Below are positions 9,975 to 22,100 of a DNA stretch of 64,000 bases, in pieces (the first letter of the stretch is position 1; the number at the start of each line of letters is the position of its first letter). The translations under genes were made by a program, and so were the position numbers. This stretch comes from Amyelois transitella. Its lineage: Eukaryota > Arthropoda > Insecta > Lepidoptera > Pyralidae. Under the pieces are notes generated by a model. That model ran no database searches. It was not told the DNA's origin and saw only the letters and a program-made list of their open reading frames with translations. Location: positions 8,583,501 to 8,647,500 of the forward strand of contig NC_083510.1 of NCBI RefSeq assembly GCF_032362555.1. The letters run 5' to 3'.

Positions 9975-12113
9975 AAATAGTCAATAAATGGCAACGCTAT
10001 TTCATTTCGCGATTAACTGGCACACCAGATAAAAAGTAGAAAGTCTTTTTCTATCCGACGTTCTTCCAAGTATGATCTGTGTATGTTGTCCTGTGTACAA
10101 ATAGTGTTCGGCGTAAATGTTCGAAGTGATACATATAACTGCATTTTAAACTGAAATAGTACTGTGCCGGCGATATCCAATAAATAATAAACAGTATTAC
10201 TTTATTTCATTTTTCGTTCCGTTAATTTGGAGTATTGGGTAAATGCTTGCCGCTGAAATGAGGAAACTATATGGCAATGTGTTTGGAATTAAATTTGAGT
10301 TGAGAACAAGTTTCACAAATGAATCAAGAATCGACCTTGCGCTGTCTTTGGATTTATTCAGCTGAAAAGACTGCTACGTAATACGAGTATGCGCTGTTTT
10401 CTCGAGGTCCTTGGAATTTGTCCTAATGATGCGACCACGAGGGAGGACTGTTTCTCGTATTGCTCTTTGTCTACTACCTACCTACCTACCTCCCATGTTT
10501 ATAAAAGCATGCAGCTATAAAAAAAAAACAACAGTACCTATATAAGATGAAAAAAACACCTATTTATCTTTGGTCCGCTGAAATATCGCCGTGGATCAGC
10601 TATATTAATGATCCAAATTTTGACCAAACTACATTAGTATGAAAAATAAATGTGTTAATGTAAATTCTTCCATTTAATATTTTTTTATGGGTAAAGAGCG
10701 AAAGATAAACACACATTAGGTACGTGATACCCATATGTGTGTGTGTGTTTATATTTCGGGAGCCACGTATTCCGTAAATACTGTGGACTGAAATGTATGA
10801 ACCTTTAAATCGTTACTTTGAGAAGAGGTCATCCACTGCTATTGGTAACTACTTGTAAAAATAGCAGTACCTCAAAATCACGGATCTCTAAATCGTTTTG
10901 CACAACACTTATTGCAATTGTAAAAGGTTTGAAAGATTGTCAACTAAAATTCAGTCCCGCTCCGATATAAGCGTGCAATATTCTTTTGCCCTCATCAACA
11001 GCACAGCGCAATGAATCGATTCACGCCTGGGCCAAATCGAAGGACGTTCTTATGTAATCTAAGATAAAACTCGATTTAATTCTGATGGTGTTTGTAATGA
11101 TTATTATTTGTAATTGTAGTCACGACGTGTCTGATTATGATTATACATGGGCTGTTTTCCTTATTGTCCCACGTAACTACTTAAATGGGCTGGATCCGAC
11201 GTAGTCACAAAGAATATTCTTTGTTTGAATATTAATTAACTTCCTATGTGAATCCTATGTTAGATATACATATAACATAATTATTTGCACTAACGTAATG
11301 ATTCAGAAATTAAAGGATACCGTGTGGATCATATAGAAATAGGTATGCTAAGTTTAACTACGTAGATATCAAAAGCCTGAATAAATGGTTTTTAATTGAC
11401 TGTTAATACATTACTAAATCTTTTCTAAGCATGTCAATCATCATTTACACACTGTTTATAGCAGAATTGAGCTGAAAACAATGGTAAGCGCCAAAGCTTG
11501 TAAGATAAATAGTTTTATAGGTTGAATAACATGCGGAGGTCTTGTATCTTCTTATTTAAGAGCTATATCGTTTGTCAGTGAATTTACCGAAGTGGAGCGT
11601 CCTCCATTATTGTTAGTATATGATACACGAGTAGGTCTTTCAGAGCAAGATTTACATCGGCTTTGGCTTACTTACTATGTGAAAGAGCTCTAAGTGTAGG
11701 TACAAAGACGACTTAATAATAAACAATGATATTTTTCAAAGTGTGCAGATAGAACTTACAAGCATCATTCAAATATTGGGTTCGTTAATATGTCAACGGA
11801 GCATTGTCTTTCCTTAAAATATTCTCTACGTTTGCATTGTAGCGTTACCTATTCAGTGTGCACAAAGGAATACAAAGAAGATAAATTGCATAGCGTTTTT
11901 GTTCGCCTTCGTTCCTATTCCAATTCGGTCGTGAGATCACGAGGGCGTTGACCAAAGATCTTTATTGGATATGTACTCGTAAAATGCTTTATTTGGAGAC
12001 TAATCGCAAGACACAATTAAAATTTCCCAACTGTATTCAATTCGGTTGTCTTGGATTTACCTTGGCCTAGAAATGTTCATAGTCGAACCCTGGGGAGTAA
12101 GGGAGGACGTACA

Positions 12114-12250
12114 GGGGTAATACATGCGTATGCCTATCTCCCTTACGGGTTAGACATACCATATAATCACGAAAAGACTTGAAGGCAAGATTCATTAATT
12201 TGAAATTCAGATAGTGACAGCGTTCCTAGCCCATCGCTTTCCTAGTTTAT
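12114..12250 (+). repeat. Dispersed repeat family A, diverged copy
   Basis: The family words appear in order: CCTATCTCCCTTACGGGTTA, GAAAAGACTTGAAGGC, GAAATTCAGATAGTGACAG, CCTAGCCCATCGC. It is directly followed by a SINE. Confidence 0.55.
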
Positions 12251-12254
12251 AAAT

Positions 12255-12508
12255 AAAAAAATAAATATAACAATATGTATACGGGACAAATTACACAGAT
12301 TGAGTTAGCCTCGAAGGAAGTTCGAGACTTGTGTTACGAGATACTAACTCAACGATACTATATTTTATAATAAATACTTACATAGATAAACATCCAAGAC
12401 CCAGACCAATCAGAGAAAGATCGTTTTTCATCATGCCCTGACCGGGATTCGAACCCGGGACCTCCGGTGTCACAGACAAGCGTATTACCGCTGCGCCACG
12501 GAGGTCGT
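12255..12508 (-). mobile_element. tRNA-derived SINE, full-length, minus orientation
   Basis: On the minus strand it begins with a tRNA-like head: ACCTCCGTGGCGCAGCGGTA (A box) and GGTTCGAATCCCGG (B box) about 45 nt apart. A body ending in an AT-rich A/T tail follows near 12255. Two more members lie at 38258-38458 and 48632-48888. The head resembles an RNA polymerase III promoter; it is not called as a tRNA gene because the anticodon arm does not fold properly and the SINE body follows directly. Confidence 0.8.
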
Positions 12509-14844
12509 AAGTTTGTATGCTTACCTTTATTTTTTTTATTCTAAGACATCATTCACACCTTATCTACAGACTAACATTCATACCTATACGTAACTAAAAT
12601 AAACCAATGGACCCTCTTTATTTCGCTACTCTTATGATAGTAGTTTACTAGGGCAAACTATATAAGATATAATGCACCAATAAAATAAAACTATTCCGTT
12701 TAATAAGGGATTAAGAAAAGCGTAGAGGCATCTGAAATGTATCTACCAAGTTCTTTAGAAAGTGTCCTAAGGGAATTTCCCTAAATTCCTGTGGGAACGA
12801 GAAATAAGACCACTGCGGGTACGAAGTCGTGAGCAAGTTACTATTTAATATGGTTGTTGTTTGTTCTTGAATCCACCTTGAACTAGAAATGCAGTTAATA
12901 ATATGCAATTGTTACCCGATTTAATCACCTTGTTACATCTTCGTTCTTGGTAATATTGGTTTGTCACGGAATCAAGATCGTAACTAGGTAGATAGTTGCG
13001 GGTAAACTATTAAGTTTATTCAGATTTTTTTGCTAGTGGAAATCTGTTTCATTATACAGATCTTGCTGCAATGATGTTAAATAATAATGGATTTTTCAGC
13101 AGGTGTATTATTAGGACATTTTCTTACAGCAGGAAGTAGCAACGGATCGTAACACAACCTGCGGGGCTACTCACGATCATTTGATCATGATATAGTCATT
13201 GAAAATGGAGAGACAGAAGACATCTTAATGCCTTATGGTCAATGAATAGTCCCATTGGAAGGAACTATTATTCTTTATGAGTCAAAGCATATTTCCGATT
13301 ACATTCTCAGCTGTTGTAACCTTCAAAGTATGGGGTTAGCTAAAGATTAAATTTTTATTTTCGTTTGCCGTTTTTCGTTTCGTGATACTAGTAAACTTTA
13401 AATAAATAAATAATACAAATAAATAAATAAGTTTCAAGGGTCTATTATTAATTTGCGATTTGTGAATAGCATTTGTAGAATCCATACTTCCATATAATGG
13501 CTCCATACTATATATGCATTCACGGCTAAGCCGCTAGATCGATTTTTATGAATTTTATATGAAAAGTTGATAACAAGAGCTCAAACATAAAAAAGTGCTA
13601 ACGTGCTTACTTTTCGGAATTTCCGGAAAAAAACTAGCTATAAATAAACTGTTATGAACTAAGCTAATAGATGAATTAGTTACACCTGTAGAATCACGTG
13701 ATATAAGATAAGTCAGAATAAGGTTGCAGACATGATTAATATTAATTTAATATGTTTGCGGCAGGAATATTACAACAAAGTAATTATACGCGTGCCCATT
13801 CATTACAAGATGAAGATCTTACATGTGCCGCTAATTAGGGCTGTAACAGACATACTACTTGAAGCCAGCGACGTTAGTTAAACAATAATTTAATGTTTCT
13901 AAAATATTATTGTTTGTTTTTTTTTATTTAAAGCATGATTTATTACATGAAACGATTTTTTTTATTCAGAATATTTACAGCTATATACTTATAACTATTT
14001 AACAGTCACCAAGCTAAATAAATTTTAACCTATTTACAAGTTTTCACTTTAACTACCTATTTACGAAAGACAACAAAATGTAAATAACATAAATAAAGTT
14101 AAATTTAGATAAAATAAAGCAGAAAATAAAAGGAAGATGAAGAAGTGATGCATGTAAGATATTAAATTCACTTGAAGAACTCCAAAACATAAGCACATTA
14201 TAAGATTAAAAAGGGTGCTCCAATAATTTAAAGTCACCTGTACAAATGAAGTTTTTTTTTTTAACAAATTTGCCCATAGTAATATTATAAATATACAAGA
14301 TTTGTTTTTAATTAACTAAATAACCACTGGGCCGTTTATGACAAAATTTGGCAAAGCGATAGATTATAATGGTCCTTCAGTACCATAGGCATTTTTTATT
14401 TTGGAAATTCACACGAAAACGGGAAAAGCGGAAATTCAAGTTTAACGCGTTTAGCTGCGGTTAACAGCTAGAATTTTATTTAGGTAATGGCTATTATGTA
14501 AAAATGTATAAGGTAACAAAATATTAAACAAAAATACACCCTGAAAAGCTAAAAGTCAAAGTTTAGAAAGGTTTTCATTGTCAAAATAACTTTAGTCTTT
14601 TATGATATATACTTACACATACACATAATAAACAGCTCGTGTGATGCAGCCCTTAGACCGCATGGCCGAACCTCATAGCGGTCAAGTGTATGTTGGAAGC
14701 ATTAAGTTCCCACAAAGTGTGGCTAGGTGCTATAATGCACGGAAGTCGAGGAACTATCTTGATTGATGTGACCAAAAATACAAGCCGACCTCCGCCTTTT
14801 AGAACTTATGCTGTAACCACATTTTGCTTATCACATAAGATACT

Positions 14845-15030
14845 AGCTGTTGCTCGCCTCGTTCGTATGTCTTAAGTCTCTTTTAAAATAAAGATTTAAG
14901 ATAAACGATGTCGCGATTTATTATGTGATTCCAATATTATCGCAGTTTCATAATTTTTGCGTGAAAGAGAAACAAACACCCATATAAGTATGTTCACAAA
15001 CTTTCGCATTTATAATAGTAGTAGAATAGC
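14845..15030 (+). repeat. ACTAGCT-type dispersed element
   Basis: It starts with ATACTAGCTGTTGCTCGCC and ends with AAACTTTCGCATTTATAATA. Both ends are words typical of a common short lepidopteran repeat related to LINE/SINE ends. Related fragments occur near 18862, 38008, 41736 and 53335. Confidence 0.45.
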
Positions 15031-16007
15031 ACAAAAAACCTTCAATTATTATTTAGGCTGTAGGAAAAAAGCTTATGTTACCTACTCCCCAATATATCTT
15101 AAATAGGTGCCAATAAAAAAAATAGATTATAAATTAGTTTTTTTTTTTTAAATTTCTAGTTACATAAGTAAGTAAGCAACACACTAGTCTCAAACTTAAT
15201 TAGAGGAAAGCCCAATGTTAATAACTCGTATAATTTAATTGTCTATCGTATTAATCACGAGTAGGTAAGTATATATTTATCTGTAAGGCAGATGCAGATT
15301 AACTGAATCGATTAATTAACATTACCATGAAATAAGTACTCGTATTAAAGAAAAGGAAGGACAATACCGAAGACTGTCGAGTCATATTTCTCTGAAGTGA
15401 CATTCGCACTATATAACTATACACCTACGTCGAAAAGTTCAATGTAAACTGGTGGTAATGACCAAAATAAACAATGTCTTACACAGTGGGGTCATAAAAG
15501 CTTGTATGTAGGTAAAGTACAAATGTAAGAATAAACTGCTTTTTAAGAGCCTATGTATTCGTCCTTTACCATTTCTCTAATTTATATAAATAAATATTAA
15601 CATACCATGATGAAATTGAACCTTCATCGAAATTACCACCATGGAAAATTCACGGACAAAACTTAGTTTGAACTTAATGAACAAAAAACAAATAGATTAG
15701 ATAAATGTGCAATATTTATTCAAATTGACTTTGTGACATACTTTCAGTGATTTCGTTTTACTTTTTTGGCGGTCGGCTCAGATGACACAAGATTTGCCTC
15801 TCGAATTTCCACGCACTTTTTCATCACGACAAAAAATGTATCCACAATTAATTTAGTTCAACTAAGTTCTAAGACAAAATAATGTCAAAGTGATAATTTC
15901 ATGCATGGATGGTTTCGGAAATTATGATGGGGGTGCCCATTAGAATTATCTAACTTTTGTAAAACAAAACAACATTGTTGAATTGAATTTTATATTCAGT
16001 TGCGATG

Positions 16008-16187
16008 TTGTTATATAAATGCGAATTAACCGGAGATCGGGTCCATTATTGTGAACTGCGGAGACTGCGCGGGCGCATTGCAGGCGGGAACTTTGTCAGG
16101 TGTAACTGGCTCGGAAATAATATAGTGGTGTGACGCAAAATATTGAGACCGAAAATCGTAGTGAAATAAAGTTAGCAAACAACAAAA
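16008..16187 (+). promoter_or_regulatory. Core promoter and 5' UTR of the cuticular protein gene
   Basis: TATATAA at 16012-16018 is followed about 30 bp downstream by GTCCATTATT, an initiator-like site (predicted start about 16043). This would give a 5' UTR of about 145 nt to the ATG at 16188. A TATA box is common in insect cuticle genes. The GC content rises locally. The start site is inferred. Confidence 0.5.
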
Positions 16188-19100
16188 ATGTGGCGGCAAT
16201 TCTCTTTTGTAAGTACCTAGATATTAAGAAGATATGTTAATAAATTTTAAGTCACCAAATAATATTCAGCAGGTGTATCTTCTTAGTAAATTAAATAACG
16301 AAAAGTCTCCTATCGCGATAATGCAATATCTTGTTTGTGCCCTGAAATTTTGAATGAGCATAATTAGTTTCTTATAGTGTGGAAGGCTAAAGTATGGAAC
16401 TATTATAAATATTAGCTTTAATTTAATTTTGGTAAAGTACTTAGTTTTATATAGTATGTCTATATTATACATATATTGTTTGCAATATCCGAAAGGGTTA
16501 ATATTTAGTAATGTAAGACCTTGTTGTACTAATGCAAATAAAAATTTGAATTCGACTGACTTAAAACAACTTTTCTGTGTTATCGATGTAAGTAGGTACA
16601 GAAATGTTGTCTTGGAAGTAATTTTAAAATTGTTTAATATCGAAATTGCTTAATTAAAATGTTCTTATAATGCCCAAAATATGCAAATGGTAATTTTATT
16701 AAGTTTTGTAAAAGATCAAGTTTTTTTTTATAATATATTTATTTTATTTTTAACTTACTTTCGTATGACATTTTTATTTTATTATAACTTAAAAAGAACT
16801 TTCTACAAGTTCTTCTAAACACTCTTCATTATATTAATAGAGAAAGAAAATTTTAAAAGACAATTTATTTCAAATAAGTGTCAAAAAAGTGACGAATTGT
16901 CTACCTTTTGAAACAATGAGTAAATTCAAGAGAAAGATTTTCAATAAGCACCCTTTTTCTATTTACAATGACTTTAAAATCTCAAGAGACAATTACTGGA
17001 TCTTTTATGAAGTCACATTTAATTAAAGCATCTGAACTTTTGAGTTCTATTTAAAGTTCCATTTCTCCAAGGTTTGATTGCTTGTGCTTACCTTATTAGT
17101 TTCACTTTCGTTTCAATACCCCCGTAGTTGGGTAAGACGAGAACTCATTATGTTTATAATGCTCCGTAAAATGGCTATAGCACTCCCATAACGACCTTAT
17201 TAGATAATCTGTTGCTACAATGTTTTAGGAAAAGCACACTATTGAGATTAACCCAAAATATGAGGGATTAGTGATATTTATTATCGAAGGTTGTTTAGTA
17301 CCTACTGTTGCCCGGGACATTAAATCTGTGACCACCAAAAAGCTTACATAAACTTTTTGGTAGCCACACATAGCAGATTATGGCATTATCGGCAGAAAAT
17401 GAATTAAAGAAAAACTTGTTTGAGAGAGAGAGAGAGAGAGAATAAAGAGAATAAGAGTTAAAAAAATTTACTCGTATTCCTGAACCGAACTGCGCAAGTC
17501 TTTTTAATATTTAGATAACACGCGCATTTGTATGTAGTCACAGAAAGCGAACAGATGCGGCCAGTGCAAAAGTTCTTTTAATGAAGTACATAATGAGCTA
17601 TGATTAAGCTTAATGATTATAATTTATTTTATGTATGAAATTTAAATACAAAAAATACTTGCAACAATTTTATTTAGATAATTACAAAACGTATATTCTA
17701 CGATCCTTGTCGTTTCTTGCATAAATTGTTGACTCAGAACTGAATTAAAGCAAACTCATAGGTAATTTATTAACTTGTTTTTGAAGGTCGTTCTTACCAA
17801 CCACTTGCCCCTGAAATGAATTATGTCACATCCTTTGTAAAAAGTACACTGTGTACTGGTAACAGTTTCACGTTGAACAGATTGTGGTGGAGTTAGTATC
17901 GATGCCACTCCTGTGGCCATGTTGTTAACTTTCGTAGGACTAGAAAGTCAATACCAAGCCTATGCCTCTTTTGTACGCGAAAAAGCCTAAATCAACTGAT
18001 TGTTAATGCCTTATTATGCTGATGAGGAGCCCAGAGAGCGCCTTTTGACCATGACGATTGTTTATCTTATGTGATCAAAGATATTTAATATAAGTATGAC
18101 ATGATTCTCACCGTTAGGATAACTGGACAAAATGAGATAGGTAGATACCTACTTACATGAGTTTACTTTTATTGGGATAATCCTGTTGCTTTTTCAATAG
18201 TTTAGTATAAATAGTTTTTGATTTGAACGTCGCATTTGTGGTAAAAAATGCGTTACTGTAACATAAATACACATAGAGATGTTTGAATACACATTGATGT
18301 TTACGTCACACTTTTTTTTACAAGTTTTAGTCATCAGTGGTCAGCGTTACAGTTTTGATATACTTAATATACTTACTTAAATCACGCCCCTTTTCCGAAG
18401 CAGAAGGCAAATACTAAATTTTTTCCACTTGCCACGATCGTTGCATATTTATTTTGTTTCATCCACATTCATCAATCTTTACATGGAAGCTCGTAGGATT
18501 AAGGTACTCTTGACCTTTCACCAGAATGTATCTTATTTGACGCATGCAATGTTTTATGTATGAGTTATGTTGTCTGACGAAAACAGAGGTCTACATTTCA
18601 CATGTACCTAATGTTACCGTGGAAACTGCCAGAAATAGCATCAATTTGCGGCCGATGTCATTGTAACTTTACGAACTTTACTCGTTAAGTATTAGTTATA
18701 GTTTCAATTTCAAAGTCAAGTGGACGAGACCCGTGACCAATGTTCCGATAGACAGCGAAAGTGTAATAAAATATGAAAGGAAATCGTTCGTTGACTTTGG
18801 TTACAATTTCTCTAAGAATTAACAACAACTTGTGTTACAGTAGTTACGTTAGCTATCTTTTACTAGCTGCGCCCCGGGGCTTTGCTCCCGCGGGACTTTC
18901 GGGACAAACAATACCCTATGTGTTGTACGATGTTATTATTGTCCACTTCTTGGTTAGTTTCCGGTCATGGTCATTTAGTTTCATATGTTTTTTTTTTAAA
19001 TAGTATTCTAGGGTTAGATTCCTATAGAAGTCGAAGGACAAATTGCTTATAAATCATTATTTATACTGGAAAAATAATACAAACTTATACCTGTCTACAT

Positions 19101-22100
19101 ACGTTTAATTTTACCTATTCTCTATTAATCCCGGTTATATTTATATATGTATTAAAAAAGGCTTTTGGAAGATATTTGGATGATTTTATTGATATATCTA
19201 CTTACATATTTATTATCGTACGTAAGTTAATCAATTGTTACTTATTACACGTTCGCATCCCTTATGGTGAAGATAGAGGTATTTATTTTAATATTAACCT
19301 ACCTTGCGATTCATTTTTATATGTAGGGAACTGGGTATCACCGTTGTAGGTAATTAAATGTACTACATCATATAAGAAAATTACTTATATAAGACGTAAA
19401 CAGAGCATGTTTTTGATATTGTTATGAGTTGACTAACCCACATAATCGCAACGATTACCGATGCGAACAATCAGATACAAAACATTGTGGTAACAACGAT
19501 ATTTGCATAACATTTAATAGGGACAGGTATATAAAAAGTTTTGTTATTTCCTGTATCTTTAGTAGGTAATATCATCTGTGTGTAATAAAAAATCGATATA
19601 AAATAATTACTTAATATTATTGACACGACATTGTAAAAGTAATTATGTATTTATCCGTCTTCGGATGTCTGCACAATTAATATCTACTTAGGTACTATTC
19701 ATGGATTGTAATTTACGTTGTAGATATAAGTTTGAAAATACCTACTTAATGTACTTTTATGTACCTACGCGGTAGGTATCTATAGGTACCCTTTAAAAAC
19801 TGGATTTATGAATATGAAATTTCGAATTAAGAATTATTAAAAATAACAATAATTAACTTAAGCCTCATAGTTTCGGAAGGACACAATAGTTTTTATTTAT
19901 GAACTTGAAGCACCTAGTAAAACGACTGCATACTTATAGTGGGTATTCGCGCTTCTATCAGCATTGGTATGACGGCCATTCAAACTATTTTACACGAAGA
20001 ATTGGGCGTCAAAAAAATTATTTTTCCGCTGGATGCCCAATTATTTGATCGAGGAACAGAAGGCAGCTCGTGTTAGTTGGTGTCGGTCTTCTACGATGTT
20101 TGCGTGTCGACGTCTCCGACGGTTCAACGGAAGGAGTTTGGTGAGGTGAACTCTGGTGATTAATCATGGATTTATTCATATGAGCCAGAAAGGATAAACG
20201 CAATAAAATAAATAATAAATAAACATTATGTAACGATAAAAATCGGTTCACACTTGAACACCACCAAACAACCAAATAAATATCAAAAAACAACAGAAAG
20301 TTAATTAGGAGAACCTCCTCCAATTTTCGAATTCGGTAACAAAATTAAAAAAAAAACAATGTCATCTGGGGCAATCGTTCAGGCGCAAACTAAGCGCGCC
20401 TCCGAAGTGCGCAGACAACAAACAAAATGAAGTTTTAAAGTTCGGTCAAGTTTATCGAAGACGTCACATTTCAACATCAAATCGAGGCGAATAAAAAATG
20501 CTTCCGTACACGGTCCATTTCTCTCGTCGTCATTTCTTTTTTCTGTTTTTCGCGATTGGACCATAAGTAGGTTGGTTGCGTAACGCACTAAAGTATTACA
20601 TGCAAGATCTTTCCTTTAAGACCATTTCTGTTGTTATGTCATGTCCACATTAGTTCCTGATTTGGAGCAAGGAAACACGCTCGATTTCCTGGAGGCCGAT
20701 TTGATGCAACACTTGTATTACGTGTTTACTGATCAGGCAGGTCTTCTGCATAATTTAGGTATTTTTTTAACATCCTTAAAATAAATATTAATTTAAATGA
20801 AACAAAATAAAGATCTTATATAATTATTTGTTTAATTGCAGTCAATATATAACTTGGTACCTAAGTTTTTTCATTAATTCATATGATCACGTCTATCTTC
20901 CTTGCGGGGCAGACAGAGCCAGAAGTCTTGAAAAACTTATACGCCACGTTCGGTTGATAGGCTTAATGTTAGAATTGAGATGCAAATAGTAGTAGTAAAA
21001 CATATATAGATAATAATTAAAAAAAATCCTAGGTTTTTATTGAAAAAAAATATACCAGATATATAAGTACATATAAAAGATATAAGATAAAATTCATAAG
21101 CTGGCATGATATATTTATGAACATTGAAGAGAAGATTCATTCATTCATTCATAAAAATCCCAGGAATATTAATTTGATATGCAATGATTATTTGAGAGTG
21201 TCTTTATATTTTTACTCATTTGAATGGAGCGGTTTCATTTGCGTAGTATTAAGTTCAATATCGCAAAAAAATTCAATCAACAGTATTGCAGTAGATACCT
21301 AACAATAGATATGTGACATCGATTCGATTCGTATTGATTGCTTTGTACATAATAATTGCTGCAATAAATAAAACCCAATAGACAATTTTCTTATTACTTA
21401 CAACTAGTGACCTAATTATCCATAATTGAAGATTACGTGATATCTGAATGCGAAAACGGCCGGTGTTATTTCCTTTGCTTTTAACAGCGGGTTGGATAAC
21501 TTTACTAATAGACTTTTATTTATAAATAATTAAAATATATAGTAACAGTTAATTAAATTGTTTCAGATATTGCTGCTCGTTGTTGCGACTTTAGCGATAA
21601 AAGTGCCGGTAGACAATGTTGAAACACCTTCAGAGAGTAAGAACGATACGCAAAACAGTCCCGTCTACTATACATCTGAGGATTCCGAAATAGACAGCTA
21701 TCTTGTTCCACCAGACCCACACAAGCCCGAAGAAGAAGAAGAATCAGATATTATAACACCAGCAACGTATCTTCTTCCTCCTTCGCCTGAGAAGCAAACG
21801 AATTACTATTATACTCCAATAGAATCTGGAGACCAAAGTGATTGGCTCCCAATATCAGCGCAACCACAAGCAGTTCCCGAGGGAATACAGAAAGTGAGAG
21901 TTGGAAAATTGGTCAACAAAGGTAAAGTTGCTGTCCCAATACCATCGGACCACCTCGAGCCACCAGTCTTAAATGCACCCAATGATTATATTGTACCGAC
22001 GCCATCAGAAAAATTAGAGCTACCTTTGAAAAATCAAAAACAACAATTTGTACCAGACCCAGATTATCCACAAATGTTGAACGTTAATCATAAGTACACC

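Larger units (their letters stand above)
8842..16007. other. Intergenic region between ARIP4 and the cuticular protein gene
   Basis: No supported coding exon is seen. It contains an imperfect hairpin (9901-9974), a CTAC tetranucleotide run (about 10471-10492), family A and SINE copies (12114-12508) and an ACTAGCT-type fragment (about 14845-15030). The remainder is AT-rich and unrecognised. Confidence 0.6.
16209..21566 (+). other. Long first intron of the cuticular protein gene
   Basis: The intron is 5.36 kb, from GTAAGT to TTTCAG. It contains a (GA)n run at 17422-17440, an ACTAGCT-type fragment near 18862, a mariner transposase relic at 19955-20200, a short coding-like ORF at 20641-20787 and a family A copy near 20870-20985. 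Large first introns often carry developmental enhancers in cuticle genes; none can be identified by eye. Confidence 0.6.

Noticed and set aside
12430..12508. tRNA gene on the minus strand
   Set aside because: A and B boxes are present, but the sequence continues into a repeat body shared with two other loci and does not form a full cloverleaf; called as a SINE head.
20018..20323. 101-aa minus-strand ORF
   Set aside because: It is antisense to the mariner transposase relic, which explains the sequence better.
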